Source of the DNA: Ruminococcaceae bacterium UBA1448
Lineage (GTDB): Bacteria > Bacillota > Clostridia > Oscillospirales > Ruminococcaceae
Direction: 5' to 3'
Assembly: GCA_002329405.1 (NCBI GenBank)
Contig: DCTE01000046.1
Span: 20,643 to 28,556, forward strand
Length of the DNA: 7,914 nucleotides
The notes below the pieces were generated by a model. The model was not told the DNA's origin. It made no database searches and was given only the letters and a program-made list of their open reading frames with translations. A program made the position numbers and the translations under genes. This document shows positions 1-6,749 of the stretch, one piece after another (position 1 is the stretch's first letter; the number at the start of each line of letters is the position of its first letter).

Positions 1-778
1 GAGGTGCGCCGCCTGCAATTGCTGCCATCACCGGCAGCACGCTGCCAGCCATCGCGCCGCCGCTTCCTTCCCGCATCCGTTCGGGAGGAAATACCGACAG
101 CATCATTCCCAGCAGTGCCCCTGCTCCGGCAAATGCCAGTGAACAGGCCCCCATCCGGGAAAATACCGCAAACACCCCGCCGCATCCAAGCGCACAGACA
201 AGCGAAACGCTTGCACTCTGGCCGCTGGCTGCCTGCATCCGTTCGCCGCCCAGAGCCGCGCCAATCAGCATCACCAGCATGATCACCGTCCAGCCCTGCC
301 CTGCATCCAGCTGACCGCCCGCAAACGGCAGCATCAGGATACTCGACCGGTCACCCGACAGCCGCACCCCGACCAGGAACGCGAAGCTGATGACAAACAC
401 CATCACCAGCCGCAGCAGAGGCGGCATCGCTCCCAGCCGTTTCGCCCTTCTCCAGTCGTCCATCAGCCCGACTGCGCCGATCAATGCGGTACAGACCACC
501 ACCGCCAGCATCTTTCCGGCCTCTGTCCGAATAGAGAAAGCCTCATCCGTCCCCAGCAGCAAAACCGCCGCCAAAACCAGTATTCCGACCGGAATCATCG
601 CAAGCAGAAAAAGCAGCCCGCCAAACTCCGGCACAGCCCGGAGTCCCGGGCTGAATCCTTCTCCGTGTTTTTCAAATTCCGTCCGCGACAGCCCTTTTTT
701 GTCCAGCCATCCGGCCAGCGGTTTGCCCGCGACAGCCGTGATCATAAATGCGGCCACCGCCGCCGCCATTGCAGTCAA
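1..778 (-). CDS. MraY-family membrane protein, probable pseudoenzyme (3' end outside window)
   Basis: This is an open frame of 259 codons that continues past the left edge. I chose the TTG at 778 because AGGAAGG lies 6 bases upstream; the ATG at 769 would have a 15-base spacing. Canonical MraY is an integral membrane enzyme that transfers phospho-MurNAc-pentapeptide from UDP to undecaprenyl phosphate, making lipid I. The MraY layout is clear: hydrophobic helices near residues 4-18, 53-76, 89-106, 121-140, 163-178, 191-206 and 211-229; a VPEFGG stretch (49-54) where MraY has TPTMGG; GLMDDW (104-109) matching the Asp-Asp loop; MLPF (149-152); and FPPERMREGSGGAMAGS (230-246) matching the YPAxVFMGDxGSLALGG region. 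Key residues are missing. ERMQAASGQSAS (179-190) replaces NxxNxxDGxDGL, and Gly238 stands where the third catalytic Asp is expected. The HHH loop would lie outside the window. I infer MraY ancestry without normal transferase activity. It follows the murF-like gene by 20 bases and is probably co-transcribed. Family membership is fairly sure; loss of activity is inferred from an alignment done by eye. Confidence 0.8.
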   Translation of the reverse strand, partial: MTAMAAAVAAFMITAVAGKPLAGWLDKKGLSRTEFEKHGEGFSPGLRAVPEFGGLLFLLAMIPVGILVLAAVLLLGTDEAFSIRTEAGKMLAVVVCTALIGAVGLMDDWRRAKRLGAMPPLLRLVMVFVISFAFLVGVRLSGDRSSILMLPFAGGQLDAGQGWTVIMLVMLIGAALGGERMQAASGQSASVSLVCALGCGGVFAVFSRMGACSLAFAGAGALLGMMLSVFPPERMREGSGGAMAGSVLPVMAAIAGGAP

Positions 779-784
779 GACAAC

Positions 785-791
785 CCTTCCT
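785..791 (-). promoter_or_regulatory. Ribosome binding site deciding a TTG start
   Basis: The minus strand reads AGGAAGG, then 6 bases, then TTG. This spacing favours the TTG at 778 over the in-frame ATG nine bases further on as the start of the MraY-like gene. The site lies within the 20-base gap after the murF-like stop codon. Confidence 0.6.
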
Positions 792-798
792 TTCTGCC

Positions 799-2181
799 TC
801 AGCCGTTTGCCTCCGCCCGGCGGAGGTCCCGGTCATGATAGACATACCGGATAACCGTTTCCAGACGCGATTTTCTTCCGCCCTTGAACAGCAGCACATC
901 CCCATTGCGCCGGTCGGTGCGCAGATACTGCGCGATCTCCTCCGACGACTGGAAAACCTGCACCCGGGTACGGGAATAAGGAGCAGCCCCTTCGGCCACC
1001 TCAGCGGCATGCTCTCCGCAGACAAGAATAATATCTGCGCCAGCCTGGGCGATCCTGCGCCCGGCTGCACGATGGGCGGACGCGGCGGCATTGCCGAGGT
1101 CTTCCATCTCGCCCAGAACCGCGATCTTGCGTTTCCCGTCAAATTTAGCGAAATAATCCGCCGCTTCCCGCACCGATTCGGGCGTTGAAGTCCAGCTGTC
1201 GTCGATGATTGTGACCCCCATCGAGGTCGTCATCAGGCTGAGCCGCCCGGGCAGCGGACGGAACCGTTCCAATCCCCGCTGAATCGTTGTCTCGGGTACC
1301 CCCATCAGCACTGCCGCCGCAAAAGCAGCCAGCGCATTATAGCAATTCCCAATCCCCGGCATTTGCAGCCGGATACGGGTCGTCTTTCCGTAACAGCTGA
1401 CATCCATTACAGTCGCGTCCCGTTCACTGCGAATAATTTTTCCATTGACATCGCAAGGGGTTTCAATTCCATAGTACAGCACATCCCCCGAAACGTCACC
1501 CGCCAGATTGTACAGCATCGGATCATCGGCGCAGAGGATTACCGGGTCATTGCTGCTCATCGCGCGGGTCAGCGACATCCGTTCTTTCAAAATCGTCTCC
1601 CTGTTGCCGAACGACCCAAGGTGCGCGCTGCCGATACCGGTGATGATTGCCGCCGACGGACGGCAGATCTTTCCCAGCCGTTCAAAGCTGCCCGGTGTCG
1701 TAAATCCCATCTCGACCACTGCGCATCGGTCGTCGGCATCCAGTCCCAGCAGCGTCTCCGGCACACCGAGATCGCCGGTCAGTTCCCAACGGGTGCGGCT
1801 GGTCTTCTGTTCTTCCGACAGGATGCGGTAGAGCATCTCGCGAACGGTTGTCTTGCCGTCTGCGCCTGCAATGGTGATAATCCGGGTGTGGAACTGACGG
1901 CGGTACCACGACGCGATCCTGCAAAGGGTATCGTAAGGTGCTCCGTCCGAAACAGCGCAGGGGACACCCAGCCCATCACATGGATGGTCGGAGATCACCG
2001 CAGCCGCTCCCTTCGCTACTGCCTCAGCAGCTGAATCCGGCATCAGTTCCAGATAGAGACAGCCAGGGCGCACCTCGGCAAGGTCAGACGCAATCCAGCT
2101 GACCTCCATCTCTTTTTCCGGTTTTACGACCCAGCGGGCATCCGCTGCCTTTACGATCCAGTCAAGATTCATTTTTTGCAT
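799..2181 (-). CDS. murF: MurF-family ligase (UDP-MurNAc-tripeptide:D-Ala-D-Ala ligase family), divergent, possibly inactive
   Basis: 460 residues, the usual MurF length, in the usual place after murE (52-base gap). MurF is a cytoplasmic ATP-dependent ligase that adds D-Ala-D-Ala to UDP-MurNAc-tripeptide. Family signs are the P-loop GADGKTT (106-112), VVEMG (155-159), IGSAHLGSFG (183-192), GNCYNALAA (278-286), PGRL (311-314), DDSWTSTPES (327-336), LGEMEDLG (356-363) and FKGGR (432-436). Many normally conserved residues differ. The N-terminal DSR reads DLA (33-35) and the DGHxF segment is absent. The Asn cluster before IGxP is replaced by ELTGD (133-137). TNIG is TGIG (181-184). The carbamylated Lys position is Arg201. 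HNxxNA has lost its His (Gly278), YNAxP is WTSTP (330-334), and KxSR is KGGR. ATP binding may survive, but normal ligase activity is doubtful. The ATG at 2172 (codon 4) is an alternative start; both have a purine-rich stretch upstream. Family assignment is firm; function is uncertain. Confidence 0.85.
   Translation of the reverse strand: MQKMNLDWIVKAADARWVVKPEKEMEVSWIASDLAEVRPGCLYLELMPDSAAEAVAKGAAAVISDHPCDGLGVPCAVSDGAPYDTLCRIASWYRRQFHTRIITIAGADGKTTVREMLYRILSEEQKTSRTRWELTGDLGVPETLLGLDADDRCAVVEMGFTTPGSFERLGKICRPSAAIITGIGSAHLGSFGNRETILKERMSLTRAMSSNDPVILCADDPMLYNLAGDVSGDVLYYGIETPCDVNGKIIRSERDATVMDVSCYGKTTRIRLQMPGIGNCYNALAAFAAAVLMGVPETTIQRGLERFRPLPGRLSLMTTSMGVTIIDDSWTSTPESVREAADYFAKFDGKRKIAVLGEMEDLGNAAASAHRAAGRRIAQAGADIILVCGEHAAEVAEGAAPYSRTRVQVFQSSEEIAQYLRTDRRNGDVLLFKGGRKSRLETVIRYVYHDRDLRRAEANG
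810..826 (-). other. GC-rich hairpin at the 3' end of the murF-like gene
   Basis: A perfect 7-bp stem (CCTCCGC / GCGGAGG) with a 3-base loop lies inside the last codons of the murF-like gene, just before its stop and the next ribosome binding site. No T-run follows, so it is not a standard terminator. It could influence transcript processing or translation of the next gene, or be chance in GC-rich coding sequence. Confidence 0.4.
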
Positions 2182-2233
2182 ATCCTTGCCCCTTTTCAGC
2201 AGTATCGCCGCATTTTCCGTCCATCATGCGGGC

Positions 2234-3712
2234 TTATCGCGCTTTCATTTCTGCCAGCGCTTCTGCCACGACCTCCCGTTCGTCAAAATGGAGTTTCTCA
2301 TGTCCGATAATCTGATAATCCTCATGCCCTTTACCGGCCAGGACAATGGTATCTCCCGGCTGGGCGTTGGCGATCGCGTAATAGATTGCTTCTTTCCGGT
2401 TGACAATCGTCACATGAGGGGTATCAAACCCTTCCAGCCCCGGCAAAATCTCGTCGATAATCGCCTGCGGGTCCTCCGTGCGGGGATTATCCGATGTCAC
2501 GATGACAAAATCCGCGTATTTTGCAGCAGCAGCCGCCATCAGCGGACGCTTGGTGCGGTCACGGTCACCACCGCATCCGAACAGGCAGACCAGCCGCCCC
2601 CTGACCGTCTCTTTCAGCGATGAGAGGACGTTTTCCAGCGGGTCAGGCGCATGGGCATAGTCGGTAATGACGGTAAAGTCCCGTCCAGTCGGGATAATTT
2701 CAATCCGGCCCTTGACGCCGGTCACTTGGCCAAGCGAACGGACGATCTGTTCAATCCCAAGCCCCAGCTGGAGACAGGCACCTGCTGCCGCCAGCGCGTT
2801 GCGGACCGAAAACAGCCCCGGCATCGCAAAATCCACCGGATAATCTTTTCCTTTATATACCAGTACAAACTGCACGCTTTCCGGGTGGCAGACGATATCC
2901 TTTGCCCAAAGATCCGCCTCTTTTTCCGCTGAAAAGGTCAGTACCGGGATTTCCCTGCCTGCGATCCCGGGCAGCTGTTCCAGCAATGTCCGCCCATGTG
3001 GGTCGTCGATTCCAATGACCGCGCTGTCACAGCGTGCAAACAGCTTTTTCTTGGCGGCAAAATAGCTTTCCATATCCCCGTGATAATCCAGATGTTCATG
3101 GGAAAGGTTGGTAAATACAGCGGTCTGATACCAGCTGTCGCCAATCCGCTGCTGCTCCAGCGCGTGGGAGGAAACTTCCATCACACAGTATCCGCACCCG
3201 GCATCCCGCATCTGTGCATAAAGGGATTCCAGTTCCATCGCCTCGGGGGTGGTATTTTCCGCATGGATGGCCTTTTCGCCGATCTCGTTCTGGATTGTGC
3301 CGATCAGGCCGACCATATTGCCGGCGTCGGTCAGAATCCGCTTCATCAGATTGGTGACAGTCGTCTTACCCTTGGTCCCGGTGACGCCCGCGAGTTTCAG
3401 CGCACGGGCAGGATGCCCGAAAAAGGCGGATGCCGCCCGGCCGTAAAAATCATGGGTATCGCTGACGGTAATCTCCCGTTCCAGCCCCAGTTTACGCTCG
3501 GTAACGATACAGGCTGCGCCTTTTTCCAGCGCAGCAGCCGCAAAGGTATGCCCGTCGACATTGCCGCCCCGGATACAGACAAAGAGACTTCCTTTCCCCG
3601 CCTGTCTTGAATCGCAGGTAATTGTGGTAATCTCACAGTCAAATCCGGGCTTTTCCCCGAGTGACAGCCCATCTGAGCAATCTATTCCGTTCAAAATTTC
3701 TGAAAGCAGCAT
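2234..3712 (-). CDS. murE: UDP-N-acetylmuramoyl-L-alanyl-D-glutamate--2,6-diaminopimelate ligase (MurE)
   Basis: MurE is the cytoplasmic ATP-dependent ligase that adds the third residue of the peptidoglycan stem peptide. The 492-residue protein has all the expected motifs: DSR (34-36) and DGH (53-55) in the UDP-binding N-terminal domain; P-loop GTKGKTT (112-118); NTTPE (153-157); MEVSSHAL (178-185); FTNLSHEHLDYHG (200-212); Lys221 in YFAAKKKLF at the carbamylated-lysine position; GVKGRIE (332-338); DYAHAPDPLENVL (351-363); FGCGGDRDRTKRP (378-390); and GKGHEDYQ (460-467). DNPR (409-412 region, within TSDNPRTEDP) is the signature of enzymes using meso-diaminopimelate rather than L-lysine, so the wall is predicted to be mDAP-type. 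The start at 3712 follows AAAGGAAG with 7-base spacing. The gene lies 58 bases after the PBP gene and 52 before the murF-like gene. Nothing looks degraded, unlike the next two genes. Confidence 0.97.
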   Translation of the reverse strand: MLLSEILNGIDCSDGLSLGEKPGFDCEITTITCDSRQAGKGSLFVCIRGGNVDGHTFAAAALEKGAACIVTERKLGLEREITVSDTHDFYGRAASAFFGHPARALKLAGVTGTKGKTTVTNLMKRILTDAGNMVGLIGTIQNEIGEKAIHAENTTPEAMELESLYAQMRDAGCGYCVMEVSSHALEQQRIGDSWYQTAVFTNLSHEHLDYHGDMESYFAAKKKLFARCDSAVIGIDDPHGRTLLEQLPGIAGREIPVLTFSAEKEADLWAKDIVCHPESVQFVLVYKGKDYPVDFAMPGLFSVRNALAAAGACLQLGLGIEQIVRSLGQVTGVKGRIEIIPTGRDFTVITDYAHAPDPLENVLSSLKETVRGRLVCLFGCGGDRDRTKRPLMAAAAAKYADFVIVTSDNPRTEDPQAIIDEILPGLEGFDTPHVTIVNRKEAIYYAIANAQPGDTIVLAGKGHEDYQIIGHEKLHFDEREVVAEALAEMKAR

Positions 3713-3749
3713 CCTGTTTCTTCCTTTCTAAACCATCTTATCCAAAGCC

Positions 3750-3764
3750 GCCGGATACTCCGGC
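3750..3764 (-). other. Short hairpin between the PBP gene and murE
   Basis: In the 58-base gap the minus strand reads GCCGGA-GTA-TCCGGC, a perfect 6-bp stem with a 3-base loop, starting just after the PBP stop codon. No run of T follows, so full termination is unlikely. It may be a processing or 3'-end stabilising element that adjusts the ratio of PBP to Mur enzymes. The role is inference. Confidence 0.4.
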
Positions 3765-3770
3765 CTCTGA

Positions 3771-6062
3771 TCAGGCACCGTCCTCACCCGAAACAACGCA
3801 TTCAATCTCAACAACGGTTCCCCGTGCAAGCGAATCTCCCGCCTCATATTCCTGCGAAACGACCTTTGCTTTGGCATTGTTGGCAGCACCGCCAGTTACC
3901 CGGACGTTAAGACCGTAATTGCCCAGCGTCTGGCTTGCCTGTGTCGGCGACAGCCCGATGACGTTCGGCATTGTCACCATCGAAATATCTCCGCTCTCGG
4001 TATACAGTACGATGGTCGACTCGTTCGGCACACGGCTGCTCTCATCCGGGAAGACATCGACGACCGAATCACCATTCCCAATGACATAAGCATCCAATCC
4101 CTGAGACGAAAGTTTGGATTTTGCGGTCGCGACATCCAGACCGACCAGATTGTTCGGAACCGATACATCCTGATTTTCCAGTTCCTCCTCAGTGAAGGTA
4201 GTGGTCACGCCGAGATACGGCAGAATATCCTGCATGATACTGGAAGCGAGAGGTCCGACGACAGTATTTGCATAAGAGGTGTCGCCCTGCGTCGGACTGT
4301 CAATCAGAACAATTGCCGCGACCTGCGGATCGTCCGCCGGTGCAAAAACGAAGTAGGAGAAGACGTACATTTCCTCTTCGCCTTCTTCCACCTTGTTGGA
4401 AAGGATCTGTGCGGTACCGGACTTGCCGCCGATGCTGTAGCCTTTAACATAGGCATTGGTACCGCCGTTTGCCGAAACAACCTGTTCCAGCGCATCCCGC
4501 ATGATGGCGGAGTTTTCTTCCGAAATCACCTGCCGTTTGACAGTCGTGCCGAATTCCTGAACGGTATTGCCGTCAGAGTCGATAATCCGGTCAACAACAC
4601 GGGGGACCAACAGGTTACCGCCATTGATTGCCGCAACGGCTGCCGTCAGCATCTGCAAAGGGGTCATCGTGTTGGACTGGCCAAACGAACAGGACGCCAG
4701 CGAGATGTTGTTCATCGTATCGTCGTAATAAACGCCAATTCTCTCAGCCGGCAGGTCAATACCGGTCTTTTCGCTCAGGCCGAACGCCTGGTAGTATTCA
4801 AAAAACCGTTCCTGTCCAAGGTCAAGGCCGATCTGCATGAATGCAGGGTTGCAGGAGTTGACCAGTGCCTGGGTAAAGGTTTCGGCGCCATGTCCGGTAC
4901 GGTTGTGGCAGTGGATAGACAGGGTGGAACTTCCGTCCTGGAAGTTGACGACACCGTTGCAGTAGTAGGTAGAAGCGAGACTCGCAGTCCCCTCCTCCAG
5001 TGCAGCGGATGCGGTAACAACCTTGAAAACGGAACCGGGCTCATAGGTATCGGTGATTGCCTTATTCTGCCACTGAGCCTCGCGGGCCTCCTGCCGGGCC
5101 TCTGTCTTCTCATCTTCGGTTTCCAGCTCTTCGATCTGATCGAGGGTATACTGGTAGGTCAGCGTATACGGGTCGTTGCAGTCATAATGCGGATAATCAG
5201 CCATGCCAAGGATTGCGCCGGTATTGGTATCCATAACCATGATCAGCGCGCCGCCTTCCGGCTGGTACTGATCGACCGCACTTTGCAGTTCCTTTTCGAT
5301 ATACTGCTGGATAACCGTGTCAATTGTCGTAACGATGGAATAACCGTCTACCGCGTCAAAGGTCTTCTCATAGGTCGTCGGCAGATTGTCGCCGAGTGCG
5401 TCCTTCGCGGTGATAACCCGGCCATTTACGCCTGATAATACACTATTGTACTGTGCTTCCAGCCCGTATACACCGGTATTTTCACTATTACAAAAACCAA
5501 TGACGCTGGACGCAAGGGTGGAATAGGGGTAATAGCGTTTGGTGGAAACCTCCGTCGAAACGCCGACATAGCCGTATTCCGACAGCATTTCCTGCAAGGC
5601 TGTGACGGTGTTTTTATCCACACGATCGGCAACCTTGCGGTAGTTTTTGGTGGTATAGGACATCTGTTCGAGGATATAGTCGACATCCTTGCCCAGGACT
5701 TCCGCCAGACGGGTCGCGAACCGTTCCAGGTCCCCTTCTTTGTCGATCAGATTGCCTTCCGCATCCTTTTCAGGAATATTCTCATCAATCGTATTCGGGT
5801 CGATGATGATATTCCAGGCGGTCGCGCTCTGGGCAAGCACATTCATATTGGTATCATAGATGGTACCGCGATTGGCTGTGATGGTCATATCCGACAGCTG
5901 CTGGCGGGCAGCACGTCCTTCCATCTCCTCCCCACGGACAATCGACCAGTTGAACAGGTTGGCGACCACCCACACCAGAATAATCGTCATAACCGGGCAA
6001 ACTACAAAAACCAGCCGTTGCATCGACGTAAATTTATCCAGTCTTTTGAAAAAGCGAAACAT
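3771..6062 (-). CDS. ftsI: PASTA-domain class B penicillin-binding protein (peptidoglycan D,D-transpeptidase, FtsI/PBP2x/SpoVD type)
   Basis: This is a septal, or possibly sporulation-specific, transpeptidase that cross-links peptidoglycan outside the membrane. I start at the ATG at 6062 (763 residues, beginning MFRFFKRLDKF) because GGGAGGG lies 4 bases upstream; an in-frame ATG 13 codons earlier at 6101 lacks a comparable site. After a short cytoplasmic tail comes one membrane segment (about 16-37), then the dimerisation/pedestal domain with NRGTIYD (64-70) and about 240 residues of linker domain. The transpeptidase motifs are complete: SVFK (344-347, active-site Ser344), SCN (403-405) and KSGTA (547-551). 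Two PASTA domains close the protein (about 633-691 and 695-755), starting VPNNLVGLDV and MPNVIGLSP. A highly charged stretch before the active site (about 308-330, rich in Glu) is probably a helical insertion. From sequence alone I cannot decide between vegetative division and SpoVD-like sporulation roles. The location between ftsL and murE fits either. Confidence 0.95.
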   Translation of the reverse strand: MFRFFKRLDKFTSMQRLVFVVCPVMTIILVWVVANLFNWSIVRGEEMEGRAARQQLSDMTITANRGTIYDTNMNVLAQSATAWNIIIDPNTIDENIPEKDAEGNLIDKEGDLERFATRLAEVLGKDVDYILEQMSYTTKNYRKVADRVDKNTVTALQEMLSEYGYVGVSTEVSTKRYYPYSTLASSVIGFCNSENTGVYGLEAQYNSVLSGVNGRVITAKDALGDNLPTTYEKTFDAVDGYSIVTTIDTVIQQYIEKELQSAVDQYQPEGGALIMVMDTNTGAILGMADYPHYDCNDPYTLTYQYTLDQIEELETEDEKTEARQEAREAQWQNKAITDTYEPGSVFKVVTASAALEEGTASLASTYYCNGVVNFQDGSSTLSIHCHNRTGHGAETFTQALVNSCNPAFMQIGLDLGQERFFEYYQAFGLSEKTGIDLPAERIGVYYDDTMNNISLASCSFGQSNTMTPLQMLTAAVAAINGGNLLVPRVVDRIIDSDGNTVQEFGTTVKRQVISEENSAIMRDALEQVVSANGGTNAYVKGYSIGGKSGTAQILSNKVEEGEEEMYVFSYFVFAPADDPQVAAIVLIDSPTQGDTSYANTVVGPLASSIMQDILPYLGVTTTFTEEELENQDVSVPNNLVGLDVATAKSKLSSQGLDAYVIGNGDSVVDVFPDESSRVPNESTIVLYTESGDISMVTMPNVIGLSPTQASQTLGNYGLNVRVTGGAANNAKAKVVSQEYEAGDSLARGTVVEIECVVSGEDGA

Positions 6063-6066
6063 AAAA

Positions 6067-6073
6067 CCCTCCC
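6067..6073 (-). promoter_or_regulatory. Ribosome binding site deciding the PBP start
   Basis: GGGAGGG on the minus strand stands 4 bases before the ATG at 6062. It supports MFRFF as the true N-terminus rather than the longer frame that begins at 6101. Confidence 0.7.
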
Positions 6074-6146
6074 AAGTATAACGGGTGCACAGGCAGCGCA
6101 TATGATTACAGGCAGTTTTCGTACCGGCTTACTGTCTGTTCAGCAA

Positions 6147-6176
6147 AAAATAGACACAGTGCAAAACATCTGTAAA
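6147..6176 (-). promoter_or_regulatory. Possible internal promoter for the PBP-murE part of the operon
   Basis: In the AT-rich 208-base gap (6063-6270) the minus strand has TTTACA (5 of 6 to the -35 consensus), an 18-base spacer and TATTTT (4 of 6 to the -10 consensus). It would start transcription about 75 bases before the PBP gene. The match is moderate and AT-rich DNA gives chance hits, so this is only a candidate. Confidence 0.35.
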
Positions 6177-6179
6177 CAT

Positions 6180-6224
6180 TTACGAAAAATGCCTATATAT
6201 GAACAGAAGGTTAAGATAAACCAT
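6180..6224 (-). CDS. Candidate 14-codon mini-ORF or leader peptide between ftsL and the PBP gene
   Basis: A perfect AGGAGG (6230-6235) lies 5 bases before an ATG at 6224. The frame reads MVYLNLLFIYRHFS and then TAA. The ribosome binding site is the best in the window by match to the consensus, yet the frame is very short. The peptide is hydrophobic with two tyrosines and shows no family resemblance I recognise. It could be a leader peptide, a remnant of a lost gene, or a translation-initiation site acting on the transcript. There is no evidence that it is expressed. Confidence 0.3.
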   Translation of the reverse strand: MVYLNLLFIYRHFS

Positions 6225-6231
6225 CTCAACC
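6209..6231 (-). other. Hairpin overlapping the mini-ORF start region
   Basis: The minus strand can fold GGTTGAGAT with ATCTTAACC (9 bp including one G-U pair) around a 5-base loop. The stem covers the last bases of the AGGAGG and part of the ATG of the mini-ORF, so folding would hide that initiation site. No T-run follows, so it is not a terminator. Confidence 0.4.
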
Positions 6232-6270
6232 TCCTATTATTTCCTATTCAGTTATAGCCGCGAATATGTA

Positions 6271-6726
6271 TCAGATGTCAATGCCCAATCCTTCCAGAAA
6301 CTCCACCAGAATATCTACCAGTGTCTTGCTCTTTTCCGGAGTCTGGATCACATTTTCCTGCTCAACCTTCAGATATGTGACCTGTGAGTTGTCAGGTTTG
6401 ACCATTCCCAGCTCTTCGGTCGCGATTTCCTCGACCCGAGCCAGCGACATCTGGCCGTCCAGTTCCGCCTCCATCCTGACCTTTTCACTGGTCAATTCGG
6501 ACAGGTAATCGGTTGCCTCATTGATACCGACATTCAGCTGGGCGATCTGCACCCGTCCGTACAGGGCGGCAAATACAATCGCGAGGATGACCAGCGCCGA
6601 CGACAGAATCCGTGCCGGATGGACGACTCGTTCCCGTTTGGGCAGCCGTTCAATCGCCGGCGCATGTGAAGGTCCTGAAAACTGTTCAAAATTATAGTCT
6701 CTTTTTGATGCGAGATTGCTTTGCAT
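6271..6726 (-). CDS. ftsL: FtsL-like cell division protein
   Basis: A 151-residue single-pass membrane protein. It has a basic N-terminal cytoplasmic part (about 1-37), one hydrophobic helix (about 39-57), then a likely coiled coil (about 60-95) and the segment VEEIATEELGMVKP (98-111) followed by SQVTYL, which is typical of Firmicutes FtsL/DivIC-type proteins. Such proteins join the FtsL-DivIC/FtsB-DivIB/FtsQ complex that activates septal peptidoglycan synthesis by FtsW and the class B PBP. Position supports this: it lies 23 bases after rsmH and upstream of the PBP gene, the usual ftsL slot. The start at 6726 follows AAGGAG with a 10-base spacing. A second ATG at 6734 is in another frame and only 2 bases from the same site, so it is not preferred. 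About 40 residues follow the TYL segment, a somewhat long tail with a predicted amphipathic end. The family is very divergent, so the call rests on topology and context. Confidence 0.82.
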   Translation of the reverse strand: MQSNLASKRDYNFEQFSGPSHAPAIERLPKRERVVHPARILSSALVILAIVFAALYGRVQIAQLNVGINEATDYLSELTSEKVRMEAELDGQMSLARVEEIATEELGMVKPDNSQVTYLKVEQENVIQTPEKSKTLVDILVEFLEGLGIDI

Positions 6727-6749
6727 GGAAGCATTACTCCTTTGAGGAA

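Noticed and set aside
4..854. Plus-strand frames across the left end
   Set aside because: Proline-, serine- and arginine-rich translations without motifs. The minus strand of the same region encodes an ordered MraY-like membrane protein and the end of the murF-like gene.
672..1142. 156-codon minus-strand frame overlapping the murF-like and MraY-like genes
   Set aside because: It is a shadow in another frame: it overlaps two homology-supported genes and has no motif of its own.
1363..2034. 223-codon plus-strand open frame
   Set aside because: It lies wholly inside the murF-like gene on the opposite strand. The translation is rich in Arg, His and Gln with no family motif, as expected for an antisense shadow in GC-rich DNA.
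2996..3610. 204-codon plus-strand open frame
   Set aside because: It is antisense to murE, whose motifs are complete across this stretch. No plausible ribosome binding site or recognisable domain was seen.
4890..5435. 181-codon plus-strand open frame with hydrophobic stretches
   Set aside because: It is antisense to the transpeptidase domain of the PBP. Its hydrophobic runs are complements of conserved PBP codons.
6534..6734. 66-codon minus-strand frame starting at an ATG just upstream of ftsL
   Set aside because: Its ATG is only 2 bases from the AAGGAG, the frame overlaps ftsL, and the translation is arginine-rich with no family resemblance.
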